Notes under the pieces: generated by a model | Database searches by the model: none | The model's input: only the letters and a program-made list of their open reading frames with translations | Told to the model about the DNA's origin: nothing | Shown: one piece after another, positions 1 to 7,959 of the stretch | Layout of the letters: the number at the start of each line of letters is the position of its first letter | Position numbering within the stretch: the first letter of the stretch is position 1 | Made by a program: the position numbers and the translations under genes | NCBI RefSeq assembly: GCF_029888045.1 | Contig: NZ_JARXRN010000025.1 | Coordinates: forward strand, 577,927 to 641,926 | Reading direction: 5' to 3' | Origin: Luteimonas rhizosphaericola | GTDB taxonomy: Bacteria > Pseudomonadota > Gammaproteobacteria > Xanthomonadales > Xanthomonadaceae | DNA length: 64,000 nucleotides

Positions 1-363
1 GTGGAGGATGCGTCGTTCCCGGCGGCGTTCGCGCTGCCGTCGCGCTGGATCTGGAGCGACGAGTGGTACGAGTTCGGCCCGCCGCTGGTGGACGGCCTGC
101 GCACGGTGCTGTCGGTGGACGAGCGCAGCTACGATCCCGGCCGCATCTGGCCCGGACAGGTCGCGCGCGGCATGGGCGCCGACCATCCGGTCGCCTGGTA
201 CCACGCGTTCGATGGCGGCCGGGTGTTCGTCACCGCGCTCGGCCATCCGCCGGCCGCGTACGACGACGCGGACTATCTCGCGCACCTGTACGGCGGGATC
301 TGGTGGGCAGCCACCGGCCGCGGCATCGATGGGGACGCCGGCGCCACCGATGCCGGCGACTGA
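1..363 (+). CDS. ThuA-like domain protein, C-terminal part (5' truncated)
   Basis: The reading frame is open from the first base of the window, so only the last 120 residues of this protein are present. The visible part has the pattern of the ThuA/trehalose-utilization family (class I glutamine amidotransferase-like fold). It shows a DEWYEF stretch, a conserved HPVAWYHAF block, GGRVFVTALGH, and a terminal GGIWWA segment. Family members are linked to sugar use, but the biochemical activity is mostly unproven. The convergent deacetylase stop lies 10 bases downstream. The family call is fairly firm; the substrate is unknown. Confidence 0.75.
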   Translation: MEDASFPAAFALPSRWIWSDEWYEFGPPLVDGLRTVLSVDERSYDPGRIWPGQVARGMGADHPVAWYHAFDGGRVFVTALGHPPAAYDDADYLAHLYGGIWWAATGRGIDGDAGATDAGD

Positions 364-372
364 CGGCGCGCG

Positions 373-1194
373 TCAGGGCGGCGCCGCGGCCTCGGCCTGG
401 CGGTCGCGCACCCAGCGCATCTGGTTGCGGAAGGTGTCGGTCCAGTAGCGGTCGCGGTGACGCGCCAGGTGTTCGAGCAGCTGTTCGTGCGCGGCGTTGG
501 ACACGGCGAGATGGTCGCCGCCGATGCCGTGGAAGGTGAAGTTGACCATGGTGCCGCGGCGTCCGGCCTCCTCGACCAGCGCGATCAGCTCGTCGCCGCT
601 GGCGTCGACCGGCACCGTCACCGGCACCGCGGCGCGATCCAGGGTCCACATGTCCTCGACCACCGTGCCGCCGACCAGCTTGATGCCCAGGAACAGCGGC
701 GCGACCAGGCCGATGTACTCGCCGTCGCTGGCGCGGCGGTCGCCGCAGGGCGCGGTGTAAGTGAATTCGGTGCTGCCGTCGATCGCGTGCAGCATGGTGT
801 TGGCCAGCGCCACCTGCGCCCGCATCTGCGCGGCGGTGATCGCGTCGAGGTCCTGCTCCGGCTGCACCCATTCGCGGCCCGCGCCCTTGGCCGAACACTG
901 GTGGAACAGGCTGTGGTTGCCGAGTTCGTGGCCGCTGCGCGCGGCGGCGCGCCAGTCTTCGAGCCGCTCGCGCACGGGATCGGCCGCCAGGGTGAGATAG
1001 AAGGTGCCCTTCAGGCCATGGCGATCGAGTGCGGGGATCGCGTTGTCCAGCTGCGAGGGCAGGGCGTCGTCGTAGGCCAGGCTGACCGCGGCGCGCTGGC
1101 CATCGGGCCAGGGGAACGCCGCGGGCGGCGCGGCGGTGGCGGCGCCGGCCAGCAGGCAGGCGGCCACGCAGGCGGCGAAACGGAAACGCGGCAT
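373..1194 (-). CDS. Secreted polysaccharide deacetylase family protein
   Basis: 273 residues if started at the ATG that begins MPRFRF; a longer upstream extension reads through low-complexity sequence without homology. Residues 1-22 form a signal peptide (MPRFRF then a hydrophobic AACVAACLLAG core ending in AATA), so the enzyme is periplasmic or secreted. The NodB/CE4-type motifs are visible: a YDDA motif with the metal-binding/catalytic Asp pair near residue 42, and a GNHSLFH block (H-S-x-x-H metal-binding motif) near residue 90. It would remove acetyl groups from a polysaccharide or peptidoglycan-like substrate. It converges on the ThuA-like gene. The substrate cannot be predicted. Confidence 0.85.
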   Translation of the reverse strand: MPRFRFAACVAACLLAGAATAAPPAAFPWPDGQRAAVSLAYDDALPSQLDNAIPALDRHGLKGTFYLTLAADPVRERLEDWRAAARSGHELGNHSLFHQCSAKGAGREWVQPEQDLDAITAAQMRAQVALANTMLHAIDGSTEFTYTAPCGDRRASDGEYIGLVAPLFLGIKLVGGTVVEDMWTLDRAAVPVTVPVDASGDELIALVEEAGRRGTMVNFTFHGIGGDHLAVSNAAHEQLLEHLARHRDRYWTDTFRNQMRWVRDRQAEAAAPP

Positions 1195-1332
1195 CGGTCC
1201 CCCGGTGTGTGGCGTGTTCGGGCCGTATGGTGCCGCAAACCGAGGCCGGTGGCGCGCGATGGGCCGGTGTGGCGGCGCAAGGTCGAACGCACTCGGCGCT
1301 TCGTTGCCCCGGCTACGGGCACGCGCCAACGC

Positions 1333-1362
1333 GTAGCCCGGATAAGCGCAGCGCATCCGGGG
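1333..1362 (+). repeat. REP-like palindromic repeat, copy A
   Basis: GTAGCCCGGATAAGCGCAGC continues to GCATCCGGGG. Perfect 7-bp arms CCCGGAT (1337-1343) and ATCCGGG (1355-1361) flank a GCGCAGCGC core. Related copies occur at 1414-1440, 4900-4931, 42971-43002 and 48205-48230, always between genes. This looks like a repetitive extragenic palindrome family. Confidence 0.75.
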
Positions 1363-1413
1363 AACACACGCAGCGGCGCGTTCCGCTCGCCGCGCAGGGC
1401 ACCCGTCGCATCG

Positions 1414-1440
1414 GCCGGATCAGCGCAGCGCATCCGGGAG
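1414..1440 (+). repeat. REP-like palindromic repeat, copy B
   Basis: This is a second copy about 50 bases downstream of copy A in the same orientation, reading CCGGATCAGCGCAGCGCATC then CGGGAG. Closely spaced pairs of REP units are common for this class of repeat. Confidence 0.65.
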
Positions 1441-1599
1441 CGGATCCGGCGGCACGCGATTCTCGCTGCCCAATGCACCGGGTCGTGCGCCGACGCGTCG
1501 CCATGCGCCGCGCCCCGCGTCCGGACGCAAGCGCACGCGCCGGTACCGCACCGCCGCAACGCCCGCTATGGTGGCGACCCCCCGCAGGACCCTCGCGCC

Positions 1600-2745
1600 T
1601 TGACCATCGCCTCGCCCCGCGCCCAGCAACACGCCACCCGGGTGGCGTTCTTCATTCCCGGCTTCGTGATCGCGACCTGGGCGCCGCTGGTGCCGTTCGC
1701 GAAGCTGCGCACCGGTCTGGACGAGGCGGGGTTGGGCCTGGTGCTGCTGTGCCTCGGGCTGGGCTCGCTGCTGGCGATGCCGCTGGCCGGCGCGCTGGCC
1801 GCGCGCCAGGGTTGCCGCCGGGTGATGCTCGGCAGCACGGCGCTGATGCTGGCCACGCTGCCGCTGCTGGCGCTGGTGCCCGACGCGCGCCTGCTGGGGC
1901 CGGCGCTGCTGGTCTTCGGCGCCGCGGTCGGGGCGATGGACTGCACCATGAACATCCAGGCGGTGGTGGTCGAACGCGAGGCCGCGCGGCCGATGATGTC
2001 CGGCTTCCACGCCTTCTACAGCATCGGCAGCCTGGTCGGCGCCCTGCTCGCCACGCTGGTGCTCGGTACCGGCCGCGGCCCGCTGGTCGCCGCGCTCGTC
2101 GTGGCGATGGTGGCGGCGCTGCTGTGCGTGCTGGCGATGCGCGCCTGGCGCCCCGATCGCGCGCCGGCCGGCGCTGCCGTGTTCGCGCTGCCGCGCGGCG
2201 TGGTGGTGGCGATCGGCGTGGTGTGCTTCGTGAGCTTCCTCGCCGAGGGCGCGATGCTGGACTGGAGCGCGGTGTTCCTGCACGAGGTGCGCGGGATCGC
2301 GGTGGCGCAGGCCGGCTGGGGCTTCGTCGCCTTCAACCTGGCGATGACGGCGACCCGGCTGGTGGGCGATGGCGTGATCGCGCGGCTCGGGCGCGCGCCG
2401 ACGGTGCTCGCCGGGGGCACGGTGGGCGCCTGCGGGCTCGCGCTGGCGGTGCTGGCGCCGGGGCTCGGCCCCAGCCTCGTCGGCCACGCGCTGCTGGGCG
2501 TGGGCTGCGCCAACATCGTGCCGGTGATGTTTTCGCTGGCCGGCGAACAGCGGCGCATGCCGGCGCACCTGGCGATCCCGGCGGTGACCACGCTGGGCTA
2601 CGCCGGCGTGCTCGCGGGCCCGGCGCTGATCGGTTTCGTCGCCCAGGCGGCGAGCCTGTCCACGGCGCTGCTGGCGGTGGCGGCGACGCTCGCGATGGCG
2701 GCGCTGCTGGGCGCCCGGCTCGGCGCGCGACGCACCGGAACGTGA
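1600..2745 (+). CDS. MFS transporter, 12 transmembrane segments
   Basis: 381 residues if started at the TTG at 1600, which lies about ten bases after an AGGA and just before the first hydrophobic helix. No ATG or GTG in frame fits better. The protein is almost entirely hydrophobic segments with two six-helix halves. A conserved ARQGCRRV loop follows TM2 of the N half, and TRLVGDGVIARLGRAP occupies the matching position in the C half, typical of the major facilitator superfamily. It most resembles the FucP/YbjJ-like branch, whose substrates are sugars or unknown solutes. Export or import cannot be told from sequence. The start choice is uncertain. Confidence 0.8.
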   Translation: MTIASPRAQQHATRVAFFIPGFVIATWAPLVPFAKLRTGLDEAGLGLVLLCLGLGSLLAMPLAGALAARQGCRRVMLGSTALMLATLPLLALVPDARLLGPALLVFGAAVGAMDCTMNIQAVVVEREAARPMMSGFHAFYSIGSLVGALLATLVLGTGRGPLVAALVVAMVAALLCVLAMRAWRPDRAPAGAAVFALPRGVVVAIGVVCFVSFLAEGAMLDWSAVFLHEVRGIAVAQAGWGFVAFNLAMTATRLVGDGVIARLGRAPTVLAGGTVGACGLALAVLAPGLGPSLVGHALLGVGCANIVPVMFSLAGEQRRMPAHLAIPAVTTLGYAGVLAGPALIGFVAQAASLSTALLAVAATLAMAALLGARLGARRTGT

Positions 2746-2857
2746 CCACCGCCACCATCGCGCGCGCTGTCATCGGCGCGACCGCAATCCGCCACGCAAT
2801 GTTGACGTTCGCGTCCCTAGGATGCGCCTCCCGCAGACAGTCCCGCGAAGGTGCACC

Positions 2858-3067
2858 GTGAACCAGGCCAGGATCCGGATCGAAGTCCGCCCCGATGTGC
2901 AGGGGGGCTGGTCGGTCACGCGCGACCGCATCGTCGACGGCTACTTCAGCGAACACGACGCGGCCAACGACTACGCCAGCGCCTGCGCCCGCCGCGCGCG
3001 TCGCGCCGGCATGGCGGTCGAACTGGATATCGCGCCCGCTGCAACGCCGCCGCACATCGCGGCGTGA
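2858..3067 (+). CDS. Small conserved-looking hypothetical protein, 69 aa
   Basis: Start chosen at the GTG at 2858, six bases after a GAAGG ribosome-binding site. An in-frame ATG at 2822 lacks one. The N-terminal half reads like two beta strands (RIRIEVRP, GGWSVTRD), followed by an alanine-rich helix (EHDAANDYASACARRARRAG) and a final strand. This layout is weakly like the small DUF2188-type proteins that apply a 'WxV' strand and a helix. No signal peptide. No function can be assigned. Confidence 0.55.
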   Translation: MNQARIRIEVRPDVQGGWSVTRDRIVDGYFSEHDAANDYASACARRARRAGMAVELDIAPAATPPHIAA

Positions 3068-3234
3068 GTTCCTTCGCCGGGTGGCGCGCCCGGCGCCTGG
3101 CCGAACCCGGACCGAACCCCAAGGCACGGACCTGCAACGTCCGCTGACCCGGGAGCCACTGGGGTGCCCGGTGTTTGCCCTGCATTGACGCAGGCAGCGC
3201 CAGACTGCGTGCTCCGACGTCACAGGAGTTCGCC

Positions 3235-3591
3235 ATGACCACGAAGCGTGCGTCCCGTTCCTTGCTGGCCCTTGCCGCCGGCCTGGCGCTCGCGCTGCCC
3301 GCGGCCTCGGCGCTGGCGGATCCGCCACCGCACGCCCGCGGCAAGGGCCCGCCGGCGCACGCGGGCGGACCCCACCATGCCAAGGCGCCGCCGCCGGGCT
3401 GGGCCAAGCAGGCCTGGCGCAAGGGCGACCGGCTGCCGTTGCGGGAACTCGACGGCTACTGGATCGACGACTACGGCCGGATCGGACTGGATGCGCCGCC
3501 GCGTGGCCATCGCTGGGTGCGCCAGGACGATGGCCGCTACCTGCTGGTGGCGATCGCCACCGGCTTGATCGTGGAGATGCTGGTGCGCTGA
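3235..3591 (+). CDS. RcnB-like small periplasmic protein
   Basis: 118 residues with a strong AGGAG ribosome-binding site at 3223-3227. An N-terminal signal peptide (about residues 1-29, ending ASALA) is followed by a His/Pro/Gly/Lys-rich linker. The C-terminal domain carries the RcnB family signature: GDRLPLRELDGYWIDDYGRI, then RWVRQDDGRYLLVAIATGLI. RcnB in E. coli is a periplasmic protein needed for nickel/cobalt homeostasis. The His-rich linker fits metal contact, but many family members have no tested role. A strong hairpin follows the gene. Confidence 0.8.
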   Translation: MTTKRASRSLLALAAGLALALPAASALADPPPHARGKGPPAHAGGPHHAKAPPPGWAKQAWRKGDRLPLRELDGYWIDDYGRIGLDAPPRGHRWVRQDDGRYLLVAIATGLIVEMLVR

Positions 3592-3609
3592 TGCGCCCGG
3601 CCACGGGTC

Positions 3610-3639
3610 GGGCAGCGGGGCGATGCGACCCCGCTGCCC
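3610..3639 (+). terminator. Hairpin terminator after the RcnB-like gene
   Basis: Perfect 11-bp inverted repeat GGGCAGCGGGG (3610-3620) and CCCCGCTGCCC (3629-3639) with an 8-base loop, followed only by GTT. The T-tract is poor, as is usual in this G+C-rich genome. Confidence 0.6.
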
Positions 3640-3694
3640 GTTGCCCGCGGCGCGTGCTGCAGCGAAGCGCGCAGCTGCCGTCGGTGCAGGCCGT

Positions 3695-3955
3695 CTAGGT
3701 GCGCCGGCCGCGCAGCCAGGCGAGCGCGCCGGGCTGCATTCCCTTGAACTTCGGATCGCCGGACAGCGGCGCGACCAGCAGGCGCGCGGGCTGCAGGCGG
3801 CGCTTGAGCGCGTGGTAGAGCTGCGAACGCGTCCGCGCGGACTCGGTCAGGTACAGGCCCGGTGCCAGCGCGACGAGATCCGGCGCGGGATCCGGAGGCG
3901 GCGTCGTCCGCGTTTCCAGATAGACGAGAAACAGCTGGCAGGCGGCGTCGGCCAT
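3695..3955 (-). CDS. Conserved hypothetical protein, 86 aa
   Basis: The likely start is the ATG at 3955 (MADAACQLFLVYLE). It is a small soluble protein with the pattern LAPGLYLTES, RTRSQLYHALKRRL, LLVAPLSGDPKFKGM and GALAWLR. The spacing of strand-helix-strand units resembles a compact alpha/beta fold, somewhat like a small RNA- or nucleotide-handling domain. This is inference only; no family is recognised. It is followed downstream by the RcnB-like gene in convergent orientation. Confidence 0.6.
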   Translation of the reverse strand: MADAACQLFLVYLETRTTPPPDPAPDLVALAPGLYLTESARTRSQLYHALKRRLQPARLLVAPLSGDPKFKGMQPGALAWLRGRRT

Positions 3956-4115
3956 TGATGCAGCATGTGGCGTGGGCGCGCACGCCGAGGTGAAGGCCTC
4001 CGCCCGCGCTCCACGGTCAGGCACCGGCACTTACGGGACCATCGCGCGCATCGATGCAGTGCGCCGGACGGCGTCCGACGCCCGGCATGGGCGCCGCACG
4101 CTGCGCCGCGTACGC

Positions 4116-4733
4116 TCAGTCCAGGTGTTCGATGATCACCGGATCGGGAGGGACATCGGGTTCGGCGAGCGGCGGGCGCACATCGGGCGTTCCGGGCAGG
4201 TAGACCGCGATCCGGTCGAACAGGCGCTGGTAGAAGTCCTGGTTCTGCACCGTGTTGCTGCCCACCCGTACCAGGTTGGCGCTGCCGCTGCCGATCGGGA
4301 CCGGCACCGAGACCGAGCCGATCATGCTCACGCCCACGCTGGCGGAACTGGACTGCGCCTTGAGCGCGTGCAGGTCCTGCACCGCGTTGAGGAACACGAT
4401 CGAGCCGCCGGGTGCGCGCTCGACGCAGGTCGCGCGGACGTTGAGCTGGGTGTGCACGTCCGACTGCGGCTGGAACACCTTGGTCGCTTCCAGCGAATCG
4501 GCCGCCTGCTTCGCGATCACGTAGCCCTGGCCGAGCAGGGCGCGGCGCGTGGCCTCGCAGGCGATCAGCGGTGGCACGCGGTAGTTGCGCGCGTAGGTGT
4601 CCTCGGAACTGAAGGCCTCGCCCAGCGGCGGCGCCTCGGCGCGATGGCGGACTTCGCGTGCGCCGCACGCGGTGAGCAGGCCGGCGAGCAGCAGGCAGGA
4701 CAGGACGCGGACGGGTGGGCGGGCGACAGGCAT
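4116..4733 (-). CDS. DUF2242-type lipoprotein
   Basis: 205 residues from the ATG at 4733. The N-terminus is a lipoprotein signal: a hydrophobic stretch ends in LLLAGLLTAC, whose Cys would be lipidated. The mature part contains FSSEDTYARNYRVPP, a CEATRRALLGQGY segment, LEATKVFQPQSDVH, a NAVQDLH helix and a C-terminal NQDFYQRLFDRIAVYL. This fits the DUF2242 family of uncharacterised envelope lipoproteins. It is probably anchored to a periplasm-facing membrane leaflet; the role is unknown. Confidence 0.7.
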   Translation of the reverse strand: MPVARPPVRVLSCLLLAGLLTACGAREVRHRAEAPPLGEAFSSEDTYARNYRVPPLIACEATRRALLGQGYVIAKQAADSLEATKVFQPQSDVHTQLNVRATCVERAPGGSIVFLNAVQDLHALKAQSSSASVGVSMIGSVSVPVPIGSGSANLVRVGSNTVQNQDFYQRLFDRIAVYLPGTPDVRPPLAEPDVPPDPVIIEHLD

Positions 4734-4899
4734 GGCATGGGGACGGATGGAACCGACGACGGAGTGTAGGCACCGGCGCATGCAAGGCGACTGAACATGC
4801 GTGGATGCGGGTGCTTTACGTGTGCGTGCGGCGCGTGCGGTCGCTGGAGCGCGGAGCGCCTGCGGCGGCGTTCCTGCGGGGAAATTGGCTGGCGGCGGG

Positions 4900-4931
4900 T
4901 CCCGGGTGCGCTTCGCTTACCCGGGCTACGG
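4900..4931 (-). repeat. REP-like palindromic repeat, copy C (reverse orientation)
   Basis: TCCCGGGTGCGCTTCGCTTA continues to CCCGGGCTACGG. Its reverse complement matches copy A at 1333. It lies in the 247-bp gap between the DUF2242 gene and the four-gene cassette, where no gene is seen. Confidence 0.65.
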
Positions 4932-4980
4932 ATGGGGAGAGGCGCGGGTGGGCGGTGCGCGTGGAACGCGCCGCGCGGGC

Positions 4981-5640
4981 TCAGGCCAGCGCGTGCTCGA
5001 GGCTCAGAAGATGCTCGCCGAAGCCTTGGGGGGCGCGGGCGTCGCGTCGCGCGCTGGTGGTGACGGCGGGACTGTTGCGGCGCGCGATCGACCAGCCTCC
5101 CGCGGCCAGCGCCCGCACCAGCGCATGGTCCTCGTGCGCCGGCATTGGCGCGAAGCCGCCGACCGCGCGGTATGCCGCTGCGCTCACGCCGAGGTTGGCG
5201 CCGTGCACGTGCGGATGGTCGTCGCGATGTTGTTCGCGGGCGAGGAACGCGTCGCGTACCGCGGCCCCGTAGTCGAGCCAGTCGCCGACGCGCACCGTGC
5301 CGCAGAACGCATCGGCGCCGCAGGCCACCTGGCCCGACAGCCAGTCGCGCGGCACCCGGCTGTCGGCATCGGTCGAGGCGAGCCAGCGCGCGCCCGCCTG
5401 CAGCAGCACCTCGGCGGCCGCGGCGCGCGCGCGGCCGACATTGCACGCGTCCAGACACACAGTGGCCACGCCTGCCTCGGCGCAGATGCGGGCGGTTGCG
5501 TCGCGGCAGCGGTCGAGCGCCACCACCACCCGCACCGGTTCGCCGCCCAGGCGCGGGCAGCCGGCGGCGGCGCGGAGCGACTCCAGGCATCCGCCGATCA
5601 GTGCCTGCTCGTCGTGCGCAGGCACCAGCACCCCGATCAC
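4981..5640 (-). CDS. Family 2 glycosyltransferase, last gene of the four-gene cassette
   Basis: 219 residues from a GTG at 5640 that overlaps the upstream methyltransferase stop (GTGA). The GT-A fold is clear: IGVLVPAHDE at residues 2-11, VVVALDRCRD near 38-47, and a DxD-type metal/nucleotide-sugar motif STDAD at 89-93. An HEDH block stands at the acceptor side. The enzyme should transfer a sugar from a nucleotide-sugar donor in the cytoplasm. It has no membrane helices, unlike NodC-type synthases. Translational coupling with three other genes suggests it finishes or starts a shared small-glycoconjugate pathway. Confidence 0.85.
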   Translation of the reverse strand: MIGVLVPAHDEQALIGGCLESLRAAAGCPRLGGEPVRVVVALDRCRDATARICAEAGVATVCLDACNVGRARAAAAEVLLQAGARWLASTDADSRVPRDWLSGQVACGADAFCGTVRVGDWLDYGAAVRDAFLAREQHRDDHPHVHGANLGVSAAAYRAVGGFAPMPAHEDHALVRALAAGGWSIARRNSPAVTTSARRDARAPQGFGEHLLSLEHALA

Positions 5641-6233
5641 CGCAGGCCCTCGTGCTGCGCCGGCGACAGGCGGTCGCCGCTCCAGCCCTCGAGCACGAAG
5701 TCGGCATCCGCATAGCGCAGCACCGGGGCGATGCCGGCGATCGCGCCCAGCCGCGCGTGCACCGCCTCGGTCGTGCTGCGTCGGCCCTTGAAATCGTGGC
5801 GCCAGTGGCAGGCCAGCAGCAGCGCGCCCGGCGCGAGGCTGCCCGCCAGCTGCTGCGCGAATGCATCCAGCGCCGGGGCATCGAGGTAATAGCCCATCTC
5901 GCCCACCACCACCAGGTCGAACAGGCCGTGCGGCCATTGCCGCGGATGCTCCATGCACTCGACCTGCACGTGGCCCAGTGGGGCGCAGGCCTCGCGGGCG
6001 ACGGCGACCGCGCGCGGATGCAGGTCGGTGGCGAGCAGCATGCCGCAGCGTGGCGCCAGGACGCGCGCGAGCTCGCCGTTGGCGCAGCCGATCTCCCATG
6101 CGCGCCCGAACCGCGGCCGCGGCAGGGCGGCCACCAGCAGCTCGCGCTTGCGCGACTCGTACCAGCGGTCGCGATAGCCGAACGGGTCCTCGCCTTCGCG
6201 CCAGACCGTGTCGAAGTATGCCGCCAGGCTCAC
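5637..6233 (-). CDS. NodS-like SAM-dependent methyltransferase
   Basis: 198 residues from a GTG at 6233 overlapping the PIG-L stop (GTGA). The SAM-binding loop EIGCANGE is at residues 47-54. The acidic residue of motif II is in LLATDLHPRA, and motif III lies near LVVVGEMGYYLD. The N-terminal WYESRKRELLVAALP pattern and overall size fit the NodS family, which in rhizobia N-methylates a deacetylated chitooligosaccharide. Here the substrate is unknown. The neighbouring deacetylase could supply a free amine, as in Nod-factor synthesis; that link is inference. Confidence 0.82.
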   Translation of the reverse strand: MSLAAYFDTVWREGEDPFGYRDRWYESRKRELLVAALPRPRFGRAWEIGCANGELARVLAPRCGMLLATDLHPRAVAVAREACAPLGHVQVECMEHPRQWPHGLFDLVVVGEMGYYLDAPALDAFAQQLAGSLAPGALLLACHWRHDFKGRRSTTEAVHARLGAIAGIAPVLRYADADFVLEGWSGDRLSPAQHEGLR

Positions 6234-6976
6234 CGCAGGTAGACCTCGAACGGGCGTTCGAAGCGGGCGACCACGTGCGGCGGCAGGATCGGCTCGGCCA
6301 CCGGCGGCACGCCGGTGCCCAGCTGCGAGGCGAAGCACGCGATCGCCGCGCGCTTGGCCGCCAGCGCGTCTTGCGCCAGCGGGACCCGGAAGGCGTTGAA
6401 GGGGGCGTGGTCGAGATCCGGGTCGAGCCAGTGCCAGGCCCAGACCGGATAGCGCAGCAGGCGCGCGCCGGTGGCGGGCACCGCGCGCAGGGCCGCGTGG
6501 CCGACGGCGTCGTGGTCCGGATGTCCATCGCGTTCCCACGGCGCCAGCACCAGGTCGCCGGGGCGGATCAGGCCGTTGACCGCGCCGAGCAGCAGGTCCA
6601 ATGCGCTGGCCACGCCACCGTCCGGCAGCCCGGCCCGGTAGACGCGCGCGTCCACGTCGAGCGCCGACAGCGCCTGCGCCAGTTCGCGCGGACGATGGCT
6701 GCGCAGGCGCGCCCGCGTCCAGGCGCGATCGCCCGGGTAGCAGGCTTCGCCGTCGGTGATCGCCAGCAGCGCCACCTCGAGCCCGGCGCGCGCGGCGGCA
6801 TGCATCAGCCCGCCGCAGGCGAGCGTCTCGTCGTCGGGGTGCGGCGAGAGCACCAGCAGCCGGCGGTGGCCGGACAGCAGCGCATCCGCCTGGCGTTCGG
6901 CGAGCTGCGACAGCCAGTGCGAATCTCGCCAGTCGGCTTCGTCATTGCCGGCGCCGACGATGCGCCTCACGGTCAC
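6230..6976 (-). CDS. PIG-L/LmbE family N-deacetylase
   Basis: 248 residues from a GTG at 6976 that overlaps the acyl-CoA dehydrogenase stop (GTGA). The zinc-site motif HPDDE is at residues 46-50 (SPHPDDETLACGG), and the second signature GHPDHD is present further on. PIG-L enzymes remove the acetyl group from N-acetylglucosaminyl compounds such as GlcNAc-inositol or bacillithiol and mycothiol precursors. Length matches the family. In this cassette it would expose an amine for the adjacent methyltransferase (inference). Confidence 0.88.
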   Translation of the reverse strand: MTVRRIVGAGNDEADWRDSHWLSQLAERQADALLSGHRRLLVLSPHPDDETLACGGLMHAAARAGLEVALLAITDGEACYPGDRAWTRARLRSHRPRELAQALSALDVDARVYRAGLPDGGVASALDLLLGAVNGLIRPGDLVLAPWERDGHPDHDAVGHAALRAVPATGARLLRYPVWAWHWLDPDLDHAPFNAFRVPLAQDALAAKRAAIACFASQLGTGVPPVAEPILPPHVVARFERPFEVYLR

Positions 6977-7959
6977 AGCGGCCAAGGCGCATCTCCTTCC
7001 AGTGCGGCGACGTCCTGTCCCAGCGCCGCCCAGTCGCGATCGGCATGGCTCTGGCGCACGAACACCGACAGGTCGGCGCAGCGCTGCGCGTGCGCATGGT
7101 CGCCGCACAGCGGTCCGGGGCCGAGCGCGCGCCCGGCGGCATCGAGGACGTCGTGGCAGGCGCGCTCGACTACCGAACGCAGTCGCACCACCTCGCGCCG
7201 GTACGGCCGTGCCGGATCGGCGTCGATCGCGGCAGCGAGTTCGCGCATGAGCGCAGCGGCGGCGCCGAGCGCCATGTCGGCGCGGCCGAGTTGCGCGGCC
7301 GCGTGTGGATCGCGGCCGACGCGCGCGGGATCGGTCATGCGCCCGGCGATCGCGGCCGCGGCGCCGAACCAGCAGGCCGCGATGCCCGCGCCGCCGTGCC
7401 AGAAGCCCGGGCGCTCGAGGTACGCGCCCGGGGTGCCGACGGGTTCGCAGGGCACGTCGCCGAAATCCACCGGCCCGCTTTCGATCGCCGCCATGCCGAC
7501 GGCCTCCCAGCCCGATGCCGGTCGCGTGATGCCGGGGGACGACATCGACACCCGCACCAGCTGGCGGTCGTCGCCGTCCTGCACGGTAAGCAGGGCCGCA
7601 TCGACGAAGGCCGCGCCGGAGCACCAGGGCTTGCGGCCGCGCAGCCGTGGGCCGTGGCCGTCGTCGTGCAGGCGCACAGTCGACTGCGGGCCGTCCGCCG
7701 CCCACACCGCGAGCAGGGTGCCGGCCGGCGCTGGCGGGGCGTGCAGCTCGGCGAGGATCGCGAGCGCGTCGTAATGCGCTTCGAGCACCTTCACCAGCGA
7801 CAGGTCCTCCGCGCCCAGCGCGGCGAGCGCGCGCCAGCGGTCGAGGGTGTGGCCGCGACCGGGCAGCGGCAGGGCGCCCTCGACGCGCAGCCGCGCACGC
7901 GCGCGCGCCTCCAGCGTGGCGGGCGGGGCAGGAGTGGGCAGCTGCAGCACGGGCGTCAT
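6973..7959 (-). CDS. Acyl-CoA dehydrogenase-like flavoprotein, first gene of the cassette
   Basis: 328 residues, shorter than the usual 380 or so of acyl-CoA dehydrogenases. It shows the middle beta-domain signature around RLRGRKPWCSGA and the helical C-terminal domain ending with RQSHADRDWAALG, as in the family. The shortened N-terminal region and unclear catalytic Glu make it likely that it oxidises an unusual carrier-bound or non-CoA substrate; that is inference. It heads four genes joined by GTGA overlaps, so all four should be made together. It diverges from the GH3 gene across 554 bases. Confidence 0.75.
   Translation of the reverse strand: MTPVLQLPTPAPPATLEARARARLRVEGALPLPGRGHTLDRWRALAALGAEDLSLVKVLEAHYDALAILAELHAPPAPAGTLLAVWAADGPQSTVRLHDDGHGPRLRGRKPWCSGAAFVDAALLTVQDGDDRQLVRVSMSSPGITRPASGWEAVGMAAIESGPVDFGDVPCEPVGTPGAYLERPGFWHGGAGIAACWFGAAAAIAGRMTDPARVGRDPHAAAQLGRADMALGAAAALMRELAAAIDADPARPYRREVVRLRSVVERACHDVLDAAGRALGPGPLCGDHAHAQRCADLSVFVRQSHADRDWAALGQDVAALEGDAPWPL

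Larger units (their letters stand above)
1195..1599. other. Intergenic region with two REP-like palindromes
   Basis: This is the divergent spacer between the deacetylase and the MFS transporter. It holds two related palindromic repeats (1333-1362 and 1414-1440) and no credible coding sequence on either strand. Promoters for both flanking genes should lie here, but no convincing -35/-10 pair was found. Confidence 0.6.
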
